Positions 9,092 through 18,565 are shown, numbered from the stretch's first letter. The stretch: DNA of 64,000 nt from Erythrobacter sp. JK5 (GCF_018205975.1 NZ_CP073577.1:1488001-1552000); one strand, 5' to 3'. The notes: a model not told the origin generated them from the sequence alone. Numbers and translations: made by a program.

Positions 9092-10018
9092 TCAGCCGCC
9101 GACGGCAGCCGCGACTTCCGCTGCGAAGTCGCTTTCTTCCTTCTCGATCCCTTCGCCGAGCTGGAAGCGGACGTAGTCGACCAGCTTGATCGTGCTGCCT
9201 GCCTCCTTGGCGGTGCGGGCGACGTGCTCTTCGACGGTCGCCTTGCCGTCCTTGACGTAGACCTGGCTCAGCAGCGCGTTTTCCTTGGCGTATTTCTTGA
9301 CCGCGCCTTCGACCATCTTTTCCTGAACGTTCTCAGGCTTGCCGCTTTCGGCGGCCTTTTCCTGGGCGATCGCGCGCTCGCGCTCGATCACGGCCGGGTC
9401 GAGGCCATCGGCATCGAGTGCCTGCGGGAACATCGCGGCGGCGTGCTGGGCCACGTCCTTGCCGAGCTCGGCGAGAACGTCGGCGCTGGCATCGCCCTCG
9501 AGCGCGACGAGCACGCCGATCTTGCCGAGGCCTTCGGCGACGGCATTGTGGACGTAGGACACGACCGCGCCCTGCGAGACCGATACGGTTTTCATGCGGC
9601 GAATCTGCTGGTTCTCGCCGATCGTCGCGACATTGTCGGTCAGCTTGTCGCCAACCGTCCCGCCATCGGGATAGGCTGCGGCCTTGAGCGCGTCGACATC
9701 GTCGCTGCCGAGCGTCAGGGCAACGGCGGTGGTCTTGCGCACGAAGTCCTGGAACTTGTCGTTCTTGGCGACGAAATCGGTTTCCGAATTGACTTCGACA
9801 GCCACGCCGCGCGTGCCCTCGACGGCAAGGCCGACGAGACCTTCAGCCGCAGTACGGCTCGATTTCTTCTGGGCGGTGGCAAGCCCCTTGGCGCGCAGCG
9901 CGTCGACGGCGGCTTCGATGTCGCCAGCGGCTTCGCTCAGCGCTTTCTTGGCGTCCATCATACCTGCGCCGGTCTTTTCGCGCAGTTTCTTCACATCGGC
10001 GACGGTGAAATCGGCCAT
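9092..10018 (-). CDS. tsf: Translation elongation factor Ts
   Basis: Guanine nucleotide exchange factor for EF-Tu. The 308-aa protein begins [20 protein letters not shown], the classic UBA-like N-terminus with the [14 protein letters not shown] signature, and carries the core motif [14 protein letters not shown] (TDFV contacts EF-Tu). The C-terminal coiled-coil region includes [17 protein letters not shown] 10018 follows an AAGGAAATCACC ribosome site. It lies about 108 bases after rpsB, in the usual rpsB-tsf pair; the spacer holds a GC-rich palindromic stretch near 10095-10110. Confidence 0.98.
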   Translation of the reverse strand: MADFTVADVKKLREKTGAGMMDAKKALSEAAGDIEAAVDALRAKGLATAQKKSSRTAAEGLVGLAVEGTRGVAVEVNSETDFVAKNDKFQDFVRKTTAVALTLGSDDVDALKAAAYPDGGTVGDKLTDNVATIGENQQIRRMKTVSVSQGAVVSYVHNAVAEGLGKIGVLVALEGDASADVLAELGKDVAQHAAAMFPQALDADGLDPAVIERERAIAQEKAAESGKPENVQEKMVEGAVKKYAKENALLSQVYVKDGKATVEEHVARTAKEAGSTIKLVDYVRFQLGEGIEKEESDFAAEVAAAVGG

Positions 10019-10126
10019 GGTGATTTCCTTCTGATAAATCTGGGGCACCGGGCCCCGTTGCGGGTGCCCGGTGCGGTATTCTGGGATAGCGACGCGCGCG
10101 CGGCGCGCGCCGACTGAAAACGTGGA

Positions 10127-10891
10127 TCAGGCGTCCGCGGTCTCGGCGGTCGGTTCGGCCGGAGGCTCGGCCATTTCGCCGACATCCGCGCCCGAATCCT
10201 GCACCGCGCCACCGCGACCGGCTACCGCCGCATCGCGAATGGCATCGCAATAGAGGCGCACGGCGCGGCTGGCATCGTCGTTGCCCGGAACCGGGAAGGC
10301 GATCCCGGACGGATCGACGTTGGTATCGAGCACCGCGATCACCGGAATGCCGAGCACGGCAGCTTCCTTGATGGCGAGGTCTTCCTTGTTGGCGTCGATC
10401 ACGAACATCACGTCCGGAATGCCGCCCATGTCGCGAATGCCGCCGAGCGACAGTTCGAGCTTGTCCCGCTCGCGCGTCAGCTGGAGGATTTCCTTCTTGG
10501 TCAGACCGTGGGTCTCGCCCGACAGCTGCTCTTCGAGCGTCTTGAGCCGCTTGATCGACTGGCTGATCGTCTTCCAGTTGGTCAGCATCCCGCCGAGCCA
10601 GCGATGGTTGACGAAGTGCTGGCCCGATGCGCGGGCGGCTTCGGCGATCGGCTGCTGAGCCTGGCGCTTGGTGCCGACGAACAGCACCTTGCCGCCGGCG
10701 CGGACGGTTTGCTCGACGAAATCGAGCGCGCGCGCGAACAGCGGCACGGTCTGCGACAGGTCGATGATGTGAACGCCGTTGCGGTTGCCGAAGATGTACG
10801 GCTTCATCCGCGGGTTCCAGCGGTGGGTCTGGTGGCCGAAGTGTGCGCCGGCCTCGATCAATTGCTGCATGGTGACGGTGGTGGCCGCCAT
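10127..10891 (-). CDS. rpsB: 30S ribosomal protein S2
   Basis: Small-subunit ribosomal protein. The start [20 protein letters not shown] and the blocks [57 protein letters not shown] and [20 protein letters not shown] are diagnostic of S2. The 254-aa length includes an acidic Ala/Glu-rich C-terminal tail ([19 protein letters not shown]). ATG 10891 is preceded on the minus strand by AAAGGAAATACCT. First gene of the rpsB-tsf unit; a hairpin-capable leader lies just upstream. Confidence 0.98.
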   Translation of the reverse strand: MAATTVTMQQLIEAGAHFGHQTHRWNPRMKPYIFGNRNGVHIIDLSQTVPLFARALDFVEQTVRAGGKVLFVGTKRQAQQPIAEAARASGQHFVNHRWLGGMLTNWKTISQSIKRLKTLEEQLSGETHGLTKKEILQLTRERDKLELSLGGIRDMGGIPDVMFVIDANKEDLAIKEAAVLGIPVIAVLDTNVDPSGIAFPVPGNDDASRAVRLYCDAIRDAAVAGRGGAVQDSGADVGEMAEPPAEPTAETADA

Positions 10892-10906
10892 AGGTATTTC
10901 CTTTCC

Positions 10907-10932
10907 GGTTGTTCCTCTGGAAGGCAGGAACC
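10907..10932 (-). promoter_or_regulatory. Possible rpsB leader hairpin
   Basis: On the minus strand, GGTTCCT pairs with AGGAAC-A-ACC around an 8-base loop, immediately upstream of the rpsB ribosome site. Many bacteria autoregulate rpsB through a leader RNA structure that binds S2. The position fits, but the hairpin has a bulge and no conserved leader motif is proven here. Confidence 0.3.
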
Positions 10933-11113
10933 GCAGGCGGCCTAAACGAATAGGGGCTCCGCTCGCGGCACCGGTATGTGGCGCCTTCCATGTGAATTTC
11001 GCGCGGTCCGGAAGCTGATGCCCCCGATCCGACGCGAGAGCGGCCCCTTAGCCGGGCAAACCGGACAAATCCACCCTTTTCGAACATTTTTGCGCCCCGC
11101 GCCCATTCACCGC

Positions 11114-11164
11114 TTGACACTGTGGAACAATAGTAGAACAAGGCGTTTGGAACAAACATCGAAC
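11114..11164 (+). promoter_or_regulatory. Promoter with tandem LexA (SOS) boxes
   Basis: Two perfect alphaproteobacterial LexA boxes (direct repeat GAAC-N7-GAAC) lie in tandem: GAACAATAGTAGAAC at 11125-11139 and GAACAAACATCGAAC at 11150-11164, 25 bases apart start to start. A consensus -35 hexamer TTGACA sits at 11114-11119, so the first box falls in the -35/-10 spacer and start region. The small gene on the plus strand begins 36 bases after the second box; rpsB on the other strand starts over 230 bases away. The arrangement predicts tight repression by LexA and DNA-damage induction of the small gene. Confidence 0.8.
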
Positions 11165-11200
11165 ATGCATTGTTTTGCACCGGTAAGGGAGCACCCTAGG

Positions 11201-11464
11201 ATGATCACGACCACACTGACCGCGCTGTTCGTGGCTGTTGCGATTGCCACAGCGTTGGGCCTTGTCGATTGCTGGCTGCTCGGCCGGGATGCGTACGCCT
11301 CGCTCAGGCAGGAGCGTGCGCTCGCTCGGGCCGGGTTCGTGCCGATGGTCGAAGCGGACGTGATGCGGCTGCGCCGTCCGGTTCGCGCAGCGGCCCTGGC
11401 TAATCGTGCGTCGGCGCAGCGTGCACCGGTGCCGTTTCCCGCTCGAGCGCGCGACGCCGCTTGA
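11201..11464 (+). CDS. Small single-TM protein under LexA control, function unknown
   Basis: An 87-aa product I do not recognise by homology. It begins MITTTLTALFVAVAIATALG; residues about 5-27 form one hydrophobic membrane segment, followed by a basic Arg/Ala-rich cytoplasmic-type tail (LRQERALARAGFVPMVEADV, then MRLRRPVRAAALANRASA). AAGGGAG lies 5' of ATG 11201. Two tandem LexA boxes just upstream place it in the SOS regulon. Size, one TM segment and SOS control resemble known SOS division inhibitors in type (SidA in Caulobacter, YneA in Bacillus), without visible sequence similarity. The last 65 bases overlap the 3' end of pssA tail to tail. Confidence 0.7.
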   Translation: MITTTLTALFVAVAIATALGLVDCWLLGRDAYASLRQERALARAGFVPMVEADVMRLRRPVRAAALANRASAQRAPVPFPARARDAA

Positions 11465-12272
11465 TCCGTCCGTATTTCAGCAAGGCGTAGGGCATCAGCG
11501 CGAGATAGCCGACGCTGATCGCGGTCATCGTCCACCACGGCTCCAGCAGCAGGGCGGCGAAAGCCAGCGCGACGAACGCGATGAGCCCGAGCCTGACCCC
11601 GCGGCGCGGGCGAAGCGCCGCCCAGCTGAGCGTCGCCATGTTCGAAATCATCAGGACCGCGATCAGGCTGATCCAGATCGCCAGCGCAACGGGATCGCGG
11701 AACTCCTCGCGACCGGTCGCCATCCACAGATAGAACGGGGCAAAGGCGATGCCCGCTCCGACCGGCGCAGGCACCCCTGTCAGGAACCCGGCCGATTTGT
11801 GCGGCTGATCCTCGACATCGATCCGCGCGTTGAACCGCGCCAGCCGCAGCGCGCAGCAGATCGCGAACAGCAGCGCTGCGAACCAGCCGAACGGCTTCAG
11901 TTCGTTGAGCGCCCACAGATACAGGATCACCGCCGGTGCCATCCCGAACGACAGCGAATCCGCAAGACTGTCGAGCTCCGCGCCGAACCGTGACTGGGCA
12001 TTGAGCAGTCGAGCGATCCGCCCGTCGATCCCGTCGAGCACTCCCGCCAGCACCACCGCCAGGATTGCAAAGGCCCACTGCCCCTCGATCGCGAAACGGA
12101 TTCCGGTCAGCCCCGAACACAGCGCCGCGGCAGTGATCGCGTTGGGCATCATCGCGCGCAGCGAGAGCCCCTTGCCGTCGGCGGCTACCTTGCCATCCTC
12201 GTCCTCCGCCGCCTTCGGTCCGACACGCGCCGGAAGCGGCGATTTGCGGGGGCGTTTCCCGTGCTTCTTCAC
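11400..12272 (-). CDS. pssA: CDP-diacylglycerol--serine O-phosphatidyltransferase
   Basis: Makes phosphatidylserine from CDP-diacylglycerol and serine in the inner membrane; psd directly upstream encodes the next step. The CDP-alcohol phosphatidyltransferase signature DG-x2-AR-x8-G-x3-D-x3-D is present as DGIDGRIARLLNAQSRFGAE followed by LDSLAD. About eight hydrophobic segments follow a basic N-terminal tail of some 40 residues (MKKHGKRPRKSPLPAR). Length 290 aa. Start ATG 12272 lies 10 bases after the psd stop, so psd-pssA form one operon. The 3' end overlaps the LexA-controlled small gene on the other strand. Confidence 0.95.
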   Translation of the reverse strand: MKKHGKRPRKSPLPARVGPKAAEDEDGKVAADGKGLSLRAMMPNAITAAALCSGLTGIRFAIEGQWAFAILAVVLAGVLDGIDGRIARLLNAQSRFGAELDSLADSLSFGMAPAVILYLWALNELKPFGWFAALLFAICCALRLARFNARIDVEDQPHKSAGFLTGVPAPVGAGIAFAPFYLWMATGREEFRDPVALAIWISLIAVLMISNMATLSWAALRPRRGVRLGLIAFVALAFAALLLEPWWTMTAISVGYLALMPYALLKYGRIKRRRALERETAPVHAAPTHD

Positions 12273-12282
12273 GGAGTGCCCA

Positions 12283-13035
12283 TCATTGCGCGATGCCTTC
12301 GAGCAAGGCCTGAGCGCCGACCTCGGCCAGCACCGTTTCCCCGGCGATCACGCGCTGGCCCATCAGCACCCTGGGGCTGGTGCCAGCGGGCAGATACACG
12401 TCGACCCGACTGCCGAACCGGATCAGGCCGACCCGCTGGCCTTTGGCAACGGTGTCGCCCGGTTTCACGAACGGGATGATCCGGCGCGCGACGAGACCGG
12501 CGATCTGCGTGAACCCGATCTGCAACCCGTCGGCGCGTTCGACCAGGATATGCTGGCGTTCGTTCTCCTCGCTCGCCTTGTCGAGATCGGCGTTGACGAA
12601 TTTGCCCGGGATATAGACCAGCCGCCGGATCGTGCCCGCGATCGGCGCGCGGTTGATGTGTACGTCGAACACGCTCATGAAGATCGACACCCGCGTCACC
12701 GGCCCGCTGGGCAGCCCCGGGTTGGCCGAACCGTCGTCGATCTGAAGTTCGGCCGGCGGCTCGACCGTCGTGATCAGCGAAATCAACCCGTCGGCCGGTG
12801 CGACGATCGCATCGTCGGCCTGTGGCACCACGCGCTCGGGATCGCGAAAGAACGCGAACACACCCGCCGACAGCAGCAGCAGCGGCCAGCCGATGATTTC
12901 CCAGTCAAAGATGATCAGCGGCACCAGTGCGATCGCGATCGCGATCAGGCCGAACTTGCGCCCCTCCGGATGGATCGCGGGCCAGCTCCAAGTGGCCTCG
13001 CCGCGGCCCTGATTGTCGAGAATTTCACCTGCCAT
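12283..13035 (-). CDS. psd: Phosphatidylserine decarboxylase (short form)
   Basis: Pyruvoyl-dependent decarboxylase converting phosphatidylserine to phosphatidylethanolamine. Short proteobacterial type, 250 aa. The self-cleavage site is Gly-Ser in [13 protein letters not shown] near the C-terminus. [14 protein letters not shown] carries the conserved catalytic His region and VAPADGLI is a family motif. Two hydrophobic stretches near residues 25-60 ([16 protein letters not shown] and [14 protein letters not shown]) indicate membrane association. I chose ATG 13035 ([13 protein letters not shown]); the upstream extension to 13170 shows no family features. First gene of the psd-pssA operon. Confidence 0.95.
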   Translation of the reverse strand: MAGEILDNQGRGEATWSWPAIHPEGRKFGLIAIAIALVPLIIFDWEIIGWPLLLLSAGVFAFFRDPERVVPQADDAIVAPADGLISLITTVEPPAELQIDDGSANPGLPSGPVTRVSIFMSVFDVHINRAPIAGTIRRLVYIPGKFVNADLDKASEENERQHILVERADGLQIGFTQIAGLVARRIIPFVKPGDTVAKGQRVGLIRFGSRVDVYLPAGTSPRVLMGQRVIAGETVLAEVGAQALLEGIAQ

Positions 13036-13212
13036 GCGCCCGCATCTAGGGCGTGGCTCGCGGTGTCGCAAGCGAAGCGCGCGCAATGGAGCGGGCAAAA
13101 GGGCGAATTCTCGCTGTGTCCCAAGGCTTGGACCGCACAATCGAGGACTGTCCCGAGGTCTGCCGCACATTCACACTTTAGTGATATGTTTACCCTAATT
13201 CGGGTCGCCGTG

Positions 13213-14313
13213 ATGAACGACACCGCCATCGTCCCGCCCATGCAGACACTCGAACAGTCGGCCGCACGCCGGTGGCTGGGCGAAGTGCCGATCTACGCGA
13301 TCGGGCTGGCGTTGATGGCGCTTTGCATCGGTCTGTTGATGTCGCGGGGCGTCAATCCCAGCATCGAAGGGATTTTCGTCAACGCACGGCTGTTCGGCAT
13401 GTTCGTTGTAGTGCTGGTAGCCTGGGATGCGGGCCGACAACTTTATCGCGCACGTCCCGTCAGCCCGGTCGCGCACCTCAAGGCGCGCTATGCCGATCCG
13501 GGGCTGATCCGCACGATCCGCGCAGGCTTGCCGCTGCTTGCCGTCGCGATCGTCCTGCTGCCCTACTTCTCCAAGATGAAGGCCGCGATTCCGCTGTTCA
13601 ACGACTACACCTGGGATCAGGCCTTCATTGAGTGGGATCGCGCGATCTTCTTCGGGCACGATGCCTGGCAGGTGCTGCAACCGGTGTTCGGATATCCGGT
13701 CGTCACCGCGTTTCTCGCGCTGCTCTACCAGCTGTGGTTTCTGCTGCTCTATCCCGGCGTCATGTTCTTCGCTTTTGCGCGGATCGACAGCGACGTACGG
13801 CGGCAGTTTTTCCTGTCTTATGTGTTGAGCTGGACGCTGATCGGCGGGGCGATGGCCACCTGGCTGGCATCGGTCGGCCCGTGCTTCGTGGGGCCGATGC
13901 TCGGCAATCCGGCCTTCGATGCGCAGATGGCCTATCTCAACTCCGCCAACCAGCAGATCCCGATCATGGTCCTGCCGGTGCAGGAGATGCTGCTCGAATG
14001 GTACGGCAAGGCGGAAAACGGCCTAGGCAGCGGAATCACCGCGATGCCGAGCATGCATTGCGCGATCGCGTTTCTCTATTGGCTTGCGATGCGCCGCATC
14101 TCGCCGCGCCTGGGCGTCTTCTTCGGCGTGTTCTTTGTCATCACCTGGATCGGCAGCGTGCACCTCGCCTACCATTACGCGGTCGACGGGCTGGTCTCGC
14201 TGATCGCGGTGGCGGCGATCTGGAAGGCGTCGCAGGCGATAATCGCCGCGTGGGACGCCGCCGTCGCAGCGCGTCAGGCGACCTTGCGCACGAACACCGT
14301 CCCGGCCGAATAG
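13213..14313 (+). CDS. PAP2-superfamily membrane enzyme, Aur1/inositolphosphotransferase-like
   Basis: Polytopic membrane protein (366 aa) of the PAP2 superfamily. The acid-phosphatase-like motifs are GSGITAMPSMHCAIAF (SMH) and SVHLAYHYAVDGLVS (H-x3-D), with at least six TM segments. The layout, with a long N-terminal TM half before the motifs, resembles the PAP2_3/Aur1 branch, which in eukaryotes transfers head groups to ceramide. Sphingomonads make glycosphingolipids, so a lipid head-group transferase is plausible, but a lipid phosphatase is equally possible. The start is ATG 13213 or 13186 in the same frame; neither has a strong ribosome site. The last 40 bases overlap the 3' end of the convergent ketosynthase gene. 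Confidence 0.8.
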   Translation: MNDTAIVPPMQTLEQSAARRWLGEVPIYAIGLALMALCIGLLMSRGVNPSIEGIFVNARLFGMFVVVLVAWDAGRQLYRARPVSPVAHLKARYADPGLIRTIRAGLPLLAVAIVLLPYFSKMKAAIPLFNDYTWDQAFIEWDRAIFFGHDAWQVLQPVFGYPVVTAFLALLYQLWFLLLYPGVMFFAFARIDSDVRRQFFLSYVLSWTLIGGAMATWLASVGPCFVGPMLGNPAFDAQMAYLNSANQQIPIMVLPVQEMLLEWYGKAENGLGSGITAMPSMHCAIAFLYWLAMRRISPRLGVFFGVFFVITWIGSVHLAYHYAVDGLVSLIAVAAIWKASQAIIAAWDAAVAARQATLRTNTVPAE

Positions 14314-15413
14314 CCCGCACCGAAACTGCAGATCAGCCCGGTGTCGCCCGGCTCGAGATCGTCGCTATGCTGGTGGAAGGCGATGATCGAGCCCGCACTC
14401 GAGGTGTTGCCATAGGTATCGAGCACGGTCGGGCTTTCGTCCTCGTCCGCCTCGTGACCCAGCACGCGCTGCGCGATCAGGCGGTTCATCCCGGCATTGG
14501 CCTGGTGCAGCCACAGGCGCCGGATGTTGGCAGGATCGATCTGCAGTTTGCTCGCCTCGTCGACGATCATCTGCGCGACCATCGGCACCACTTCCTTGAA
14601 CACCTTGCGTCCTTCCTGGACGAACAGCTTGTCGGCAGCGCCCGCAGATTCGGGATGCGCGCGGTTGAGAAAGCCGAAATTGTTGCGGATGTTGTTGGAA
14701 AACACCGTCTTGAGCTTGGTCCCGAGGATCTCCCAATGTTCCTTCGGTGCGATCGCTTCGTCTTCGACCAGCACCGCAGTGGCAACATCGCCGAATATGA
14801 AGTGGCTGTCGCGATCGCGCCAGTTGAGGTGTCCCGAGGTGATTTCAGGGCTGACCACCAGCACACTCTTCGCATTGCCAGCGCGCACATAATCCGCCGC
14901 TGTCTGGATCCCGAACGTCGCCGATGAGCACGCGACATTCATGTCGAAGCCGAAGCCTTCGATCCCCAGCGCCTCCTGGATCTCGATCGCCATCGCCGGG
15001 TAGGCGCGCTGCATGTTCGATGCCGCACACAGCACCGCATCGACGTCCTCGGGTTTGCGCCCGGCCCGCTCCAGCGCCTGACGCGCGGCGATCACGCCGA
15101 TCTCCGCCATGATGGACAGCTGGTCGTCGGGGCGTTCGTCCCAGCGCGGGGCCATGATCTCGGGGTCGAGGATCGGCTCTTTCGACATCACGTGCCGCGC
15201 CTTGATACCGCTCGCCTTTTCGATAAATTCAACCGACGAGGGATGCAGCGCCTCGACCTCGCCGGCCTCGATCGCTTCGGCGTGGCGCTGGTTGTGGCGC
15301 TCGACAAAGCTGTTGAAGCTGGCGACCAGCTCTTCGTTGGTGATCGATTCCGCCGGGGTAAACAGACCGGTGGCGGAAATGACGGGGCGATGGGTCGGTT
15401 GCAGGTCTTGCAT
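14274..15413 (-). CDS. Beta-ketoacyl-ACP synthase III family protein
   Basis: Thiolase-fold condensing enzyme of 379 aa. The KAS III triad is visible: Cys162 in MNVACSSATFGIQTAADY, His in RRLWLHQANAGMNRLI, and Asn in DTYGNTSSAGSI. It is about 50 residues longer than housekeeping FabH, with an N-terminal insertion (VASFNSFVERHNQRHAEAIE) typical of an alphaproteobacterial subgroup also annotated KAS III. The acyl substrate is therefore uncertain; it may start specialised fatty acids rather than bulk synthesis. ATG 15413 (MQDLQPTHRPVISATG) was chosen; the frame upstream has no similarity. Tail-to-tail overlap of 40 bases with the PAP2 gene. Confidence 0.88.
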   Translation of the reverse strand: MQDLQPTHRPVISATGLFTPAESITNEELVASFNSFVERHNQRHAEAIEAGEVEALHPSSVEFIEKASGIKARHVMSKEPILDPEIMAPRWDERPDDQLSIMAEIGVIAARQALERAGRKPEDVDAVLCAASNMQRAYPAMAIEIQEALGIEGFGFDMNVACSSATFGIQTAADYVRAGNAKSVLVVSPEITSGHLNWRDRDSHFIFGDVATAVLVEDEAIAPKEHWEILGTKLKTVFSNNIRNNFGFLNRAHPESAGAADKLFVQEGRKVFKEVVPMVAQMIVDEASKLQIDPANIRRLWLHQANAGMNRLIAQRVLGHEADEDESPTVLDTYGNTSSAGSIIAFHQHSDDLEPGDTGLICSFGAGYSAGTVFVRKVA

Positions 15414-15607
15414 GGGACGAGCGCAATACTGCCGCGTCGATGCCCCCGCAAGAGCGCTCGGGCATGGGCACGGCCGAATGCGGGACATGCCGCGCAAAAG
15501 CGCTTGAGCGGTAGCCTGCCTTCGGTAAAACGAAACGGGGCCAACACCCTGCTGGAGCGAGACAATTTGATACAGGGGGCCGACGAGACAAGCCGGTCCG
15601 ATCGGAA

Positions 15608-18478
15608 ATGCAGGAAATTATGCGACTGAACATTGAAACGCGTCACTCCGGCGCATCGGATAAATCTCGTCCATGGCGGCACCGGCGCACGGGATCCGCG
15701 CTTGCGCGCGCAACGGCATTCCTTCTCGCGACCGCAGCGCTCCCCGCAGCGGCCGGCGACGAAGTGCTCTACGAACCTGCGCCCGACTGGATCATCCCGG
15801 TCGACGTTTCGACCGTCGAACGCGATCCGACCAACAATCTCGTGGTGCAGGATACGCAGATCCGGATCGAGGACGGACGGTTGTGGGAATATACAGACAC
15901 CGTGTTCCGCATTTCGTCGCTGCAGGAACTGGGACAGGTCGGCACCCTGACTGCCCGCTGGTTGCCGGACAAGGGCGACCTGATCGTCCACGAGATCGCG
16001 ATCCTGCGCGATGGCGAGACGATCGACGTGATCGCGCAGGGCGAGCGGATGGACACCCTGCGCCGCGAGCGCATGCTCGAAATGCAGATCATCGACGGCA
16101 CGCTGACCGCCACCATGTCGGTCCCGGGCCTACAGGTCGGCGATGACCTGCGCATGCGCTATTCCGTCACCAATTCCGATCAGGCGCTGGGCCGCGAGGT
16201 GCAGAGCCAGTCGCTGCTATGGCGCGAGCCCGGCAAACCTGCCGATTTCGCTCGCATTACCGCATCGTGGGCCGAAGACCTGCCGGTGCGCTATCAGACC
16301 GGGCCCGAACGCGACATCGTCACGCCCGAACTGCGCGACGGCCACAAATGGCTCAGCGTGATGATGCCGCTGCCCGAGGCGGAGGATTTCCCCTACGATG
16401 CCCCGGCGCGCTATCGCGTTCCCAGCCTGCTGCAGCTCGGCACGTTCAAGGACTGGGCCGAAGTGTCGAGCGTAATGGCTCCCTACTACAAGGTCGATGG
16501 CGCGCTCGACGAGCTCGACGACCTGAAGCAGCGCGTCGATGCGATCCGCAATTCGGGCGGGAGCGAACTGGAACAAGCGGTCGCCGCGCTCGAACTGGTG
16601 CAGGAGGACATCCGCTACCTGATGAACGGTCTCGACGGCGGGAACTACCTGCCGCAGGACGTCGCGACCACCTGGGAAAAGAAGTACGGCGACTGCAAGG
16701 CCAAGACGGTGATCCTGCTGGCGATCCTGGCCGAGCTCGGGATCGCGGCCGAGCCGGTGCTGGCATCGACCAATCGCGGGGAATTCGTGCCGACATCGCT
16801 GCCGCTTCCCGGCGCGTTCAACCACGTGCTCGTGCGCGCGACGATCGCGGGGCAGCACTATTATCTCGACGGCACCAGCCTGGGTGCGAATATCGACGTC
16901 GTCGGCAACGTCCCGCCGTTCTACTACACGCTGGCGATCCGCGATGGCGGCGCGGAGCTCGAGGAGATCGTCCAGGATCTGCCGCGGGTCGCGGAAATGG
17001 GCATCGCATTCGATATGGATGCGAGCCTGGGCGGCGACCTCCCGATGCTCGGCACCGTGACCATGACGTTTCTGGGCCCGCGCGCGGCGCAGATGAACTC
17101 GAATGCGGAAAAGGTCACCGACGAGAACAAGCAGTCGATGGGCAGCGGTTTCCGCCGGCTGCTTGGCGGAGAGGTCAACGTGCTCGACGTCACGATCGAG
17201 CAGGGCGACGACGACAGCGAAGCCACCGTGGTGGTCGAGGCGATCTTCCCCCCGCTGATCAAGTATGATGGATCGGTCGGCGAATTCGCGCCGCAGCTTC
17301 CATCGGGCCGCTTCAACTTTTCGCCCAACCGATCGAAGCAGGCGTGGCGCGATTTGCCCGCGCGGGTGAATCCGCCCAACACCGCGACCGGCGAATTCCG
17401 GATCACGCTGCCGGAGACCGAGGGCGAATTCGAAATCAAGGGCGAGCAGGAGATCGATCTGATCGTCGCGCGTCAGCAGTTCCGGCGCAATGTCACGCTA
17501 GAAGGGCGCGAACTGGTGATTGTCGAACAGCAGACCAGCCTCGGCGGCGAGGTTCCGGCGGAGGAATTCCGCACCGAGCGCCGCAAGTCGGCCCAGCTGG
17601 CGCGGTCGCAGGTCAAGGTGGTCGCGCCCAAGGATATGCCGCGGCGCTGGCGCTTCGCCGAAGGCGCGGATCGCTCGGTCCTCGCACCGATCGATGCGGC
17701 CCTCGGACGGCTGATCGAAGAGGATACGGACGAGACCGGCCCCTATCTCAACCGCGCGAGTTTCCGCTTCAGCACCTACGATTTCGCCGGAGCGCTGGCG
17801 GATCTCGACAGTGCTATCGCAATCGAGGCGACCGCCGGACTGTTCGAACAGCGCTCGTTCATTCACGAAAACCTGCTCGATTTCGACAGCGCCGCCGCCG
17901 ACCTCGAGGAAGCCTATCTGCTCGATCCATCGCACGAACGCGCGATCGCGCTGGCGCGCATGATGACCGATGCGGGCAAGCTCGAAGAAGCCCGCGATCT
18001 TCTCGCGGAAGTCGACGGCAACGAGGAAGTGCAACGCACGCTCGCCTACGCGATGGCCGATGTCGAAGCGGTCGGCGGCAATGGTGCGGCGGGGTTGGAA
18101 CTGCTCGCCGATCTCCTGATCGACGCGCCCAACAACGGCGACGTGCTCAATTCGAAATGCTGGTACATGGGCACCTGGCAGGTCGATCTCGACGATGCGA
18201 TATCGGTCTGCACGAAGGCGGTCGAAAACAGCGCGAACACCGCGATGGCGCTGGACAGCCGGGCGCTGGCGTTCTTGCGCAATGGCATGTTCGACGAGGC
18301 GCTGGCCGATGCCGATGCGGCGCTGGAACTCAACCCCGATCAGACCGAGACGCTGCTGCTGCGCGGCCTGATCCTGCGCGCGCGGGGCGAAGAACGCGGG
18401 CAGGCCGACATTGCGTCGGCCATCGCCCGCAGCCCGGCGCTGGCGCGGCAGTATCGTCGCTGGGGCTTCGAACTCTAG
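15608..18478 (+). CDS. DUF3857/transglutaminase-like protein with C-terminal TPR repeats
   Basis: Large predicted secreted protein (956 aa). An N-terminal signal sequence (ARATAFLLATAALPAAAGDE) is followed by a DUF3857 domain (about 60-290), then a transglutaminase-like core with a complete triad: Cys363 in KKYGDCKAKTVILL, His406 in GAFNHVLVRA and Asp421 in YYLDGTSLGA. Residues from about 690 are TPR-like helical repeats (LNRASFRFSTYDFAGALADL; MALDSRALAFLRNGMFDEAL). The family is common in Bacteroidetes and sphingomonads and probably acts in the periplasm as a protease or isopeptide-modifying enzyme; its substrate is unknown. The start could also be ATG 15620, which has AGGA 5 bases upstream. 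It is transcribed divergently from the KAS III-like gene. Confidence 0.88.
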   Translation: MQEIMRLNIETRHSGASDKSRPWRHRRTGSALARATAFLLATAALPAAAGDEVLYEPAPDWIIPVDVSTVERDPTNNLVVQDTQIRIEDGRLWEYTDTVFRISSLQELGQVGTLTARWLPDKGDLIVHEIAILRDGETIDVIAQGERMDTLRRERMLEMQIIDGTLTATMSVPGLQVGDDLRMRYSVTNSDQALGREVQSQSLLWREPGKPADFARITASWAEDLPVRYQTGPERDIVTPELRDGHKWLSVMMPLPEAEDFPYDAPARYRVPSLLQLGTFKDWAEVSSVMAPYYKVDGALDELDDLKQRVDAIRNSGGSELEQAVAALELVQEDIRYLMNGLDGGNYLPQDVATTWEKKYGDCKAKTVILLAILAELGIAAEPVLASTNRGEFVPTSLPLPGAFNHVLVRATIAGQHYYLDGTSLGANIDVVGNVPPFYYTLAIRDGGAELEEIVQDLPRVAEMGIAFDMDASLGGDLPMLGTVTMTFLGPRAAQMNSNAEKVTDENKQSMGSGFRRLLGGEVNVLDVTIEQGDDDSEATVVVEAIFPPLIKYDGSVGEFAPQLPSGRFNFSPNRSKQAWRDLPARVNPPNTATGEFRITLPETEGEFEIKGEQEIDLIVARQQFRRNVTLEGRELVIVEQQTSLGGEVPAEEFRTERRKSAQLARSQVKVVAPKDMPRRWRFAEGADRSVLAPIDAALGRLIEEDTDETGPYLNRASFRFSTYDFAGALADLDSAIAIEATAGLFEQRSFIHENLLDFDSAAADLEEAYLLDPSHERAIALARMMTDAGKLEEARDLLAEVDGNEEVQRTLAYAMADVEAVGGNGAAGLELLADLLIDAPNNGDVLNSKCWYMGTWQVDLDDAISVCTKAVENSANTAMALDSRALAFLRNGMFDEALADADAALELNPDQTETLLLRGLILRARGEERGQADIASAIARSPALARQYRRWGFEL

Positions 18479-18565
18479 CGCGATCGACGTTGGTCAGTAA
18501 CGGGCCAGCACCGGACCGATCGGTGCTGAGGCTCCGTCATGGTTTGCGGGACTTCGCGTGGCTAT

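Noticed and set aside
11114..11164. LexA boxes as regulators of rpsB
   Set aside because: They lie over 230 bases upstream of rpsB and on the far side of the likely rpsB promoter, while the small plus-strand gene starts 36 bases downstream.
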